A DNA stretch of 30,000 nt from Chromera velia (taxonomy: Eukaryota; Sar; Chromeraceae): assembly GCA_018398765.1 (NCBI GenBank), contig JAHBMJ010003202.1, forward strand, positions 1 through 30,000, read 5' to 3'. The translations under genes and the position numbers were made by a program. Below the pieces are notes generated by a model. The model was not told the DNA's origin. It made no database searches and was given only the letters and a program-made list of their open reading frames with translations. Positions 29,870 to 30,000 of the stretch are shown here, in pieces. How positions within the stretch are numbered: position 1 is the first letter of the stretch; each line of letters starts with the position of its first letter.

Positions 29870-30000
29870 GTACGCCCGATAGGTCTGCATCTGAAGAATA
29901 GAGCTACTGGCTGCTTCAATCTCTTAATTGTCTTTTCGTTCCCTCGCTCGGTCCGGCTCTCTTTGATGCGTCCTTGCGTGCGTCAATCTCTTGTTTTGTT

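Overview
The window is nuclear DNA of a eukaryote. Coding sequence is GC-richer than its surroundings, split by many introns full of period-2 and period-4 microsatellites, and separated by AT-rich islands holding transposon debris. TGCATGCA motifs are frequent and most introns end in TGCAG. A free-living alveolate alga, for example a chromerid, fits best, but that is an inference from style and not a proven identity. No rRNA, canonical tRNA, CRISPR or bacterial-type operon is visible.

Layout: (1) 420-3168 (+) is the 3' part of an acyl-CoA dehydrogenase of the ACAD10/ACAD11/IBR3 type, ending in a PTS1-like AKM. (2) 3169-6273 is an AT-rich island with long inverted repeats and a decayed hAT-type transposase fragment. 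(3) 6274-8618 (+) is a complete five-exon peroxisomal E2, PEX4, with an inferred 9-nt microexon. (4) 8619-11640 is non-genic, mostly AT-rich, with tandem palindromic repeats. (5) 11646-13155 (-) is secreted protein A. (6) 13156-15660 holds short structured repeats and a cluster of similar hairpins. (7) 15668-22778 (-) is a 15-exon gene for a 559-aa tubulin-superfamily protein whose tubulin-like segments are in swapped order. (8) 23522-25279 (+) is secreted protein B, a paralogue of A in inverted orientation. (9) 25280-28275 is non-genic with more copies of the structured repeat. (10) 28276-29869 (+) is the 5' part of another secreted or receptor-like gene that runs off the window.

The most unusual item is the tubulin-like gene. 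The first ~230 residues resemble the tubulin C-terminal region (H9 to H12, including a near-diagnostic H11/H12 signature). The following ~150 residues resemble the N-terminal nucleotide-binding half, ending in the LVPYPR-HF strand S7. This is the order expected of a circular permutation with new ends near the M-loop. All 14 introns keep the reading frame.

The ACAD and PEX4 genes may share a peroxisomal theme, although adjacency in a eukaryotic genome is weak evidence. Proteins A and B share a cysteine pattern and a near-identical 128-nt tract that suggests gene conversion. Splice donors follow GTNNGT with C common at +3, and many are the first unit of a period-4 tandem repeat.
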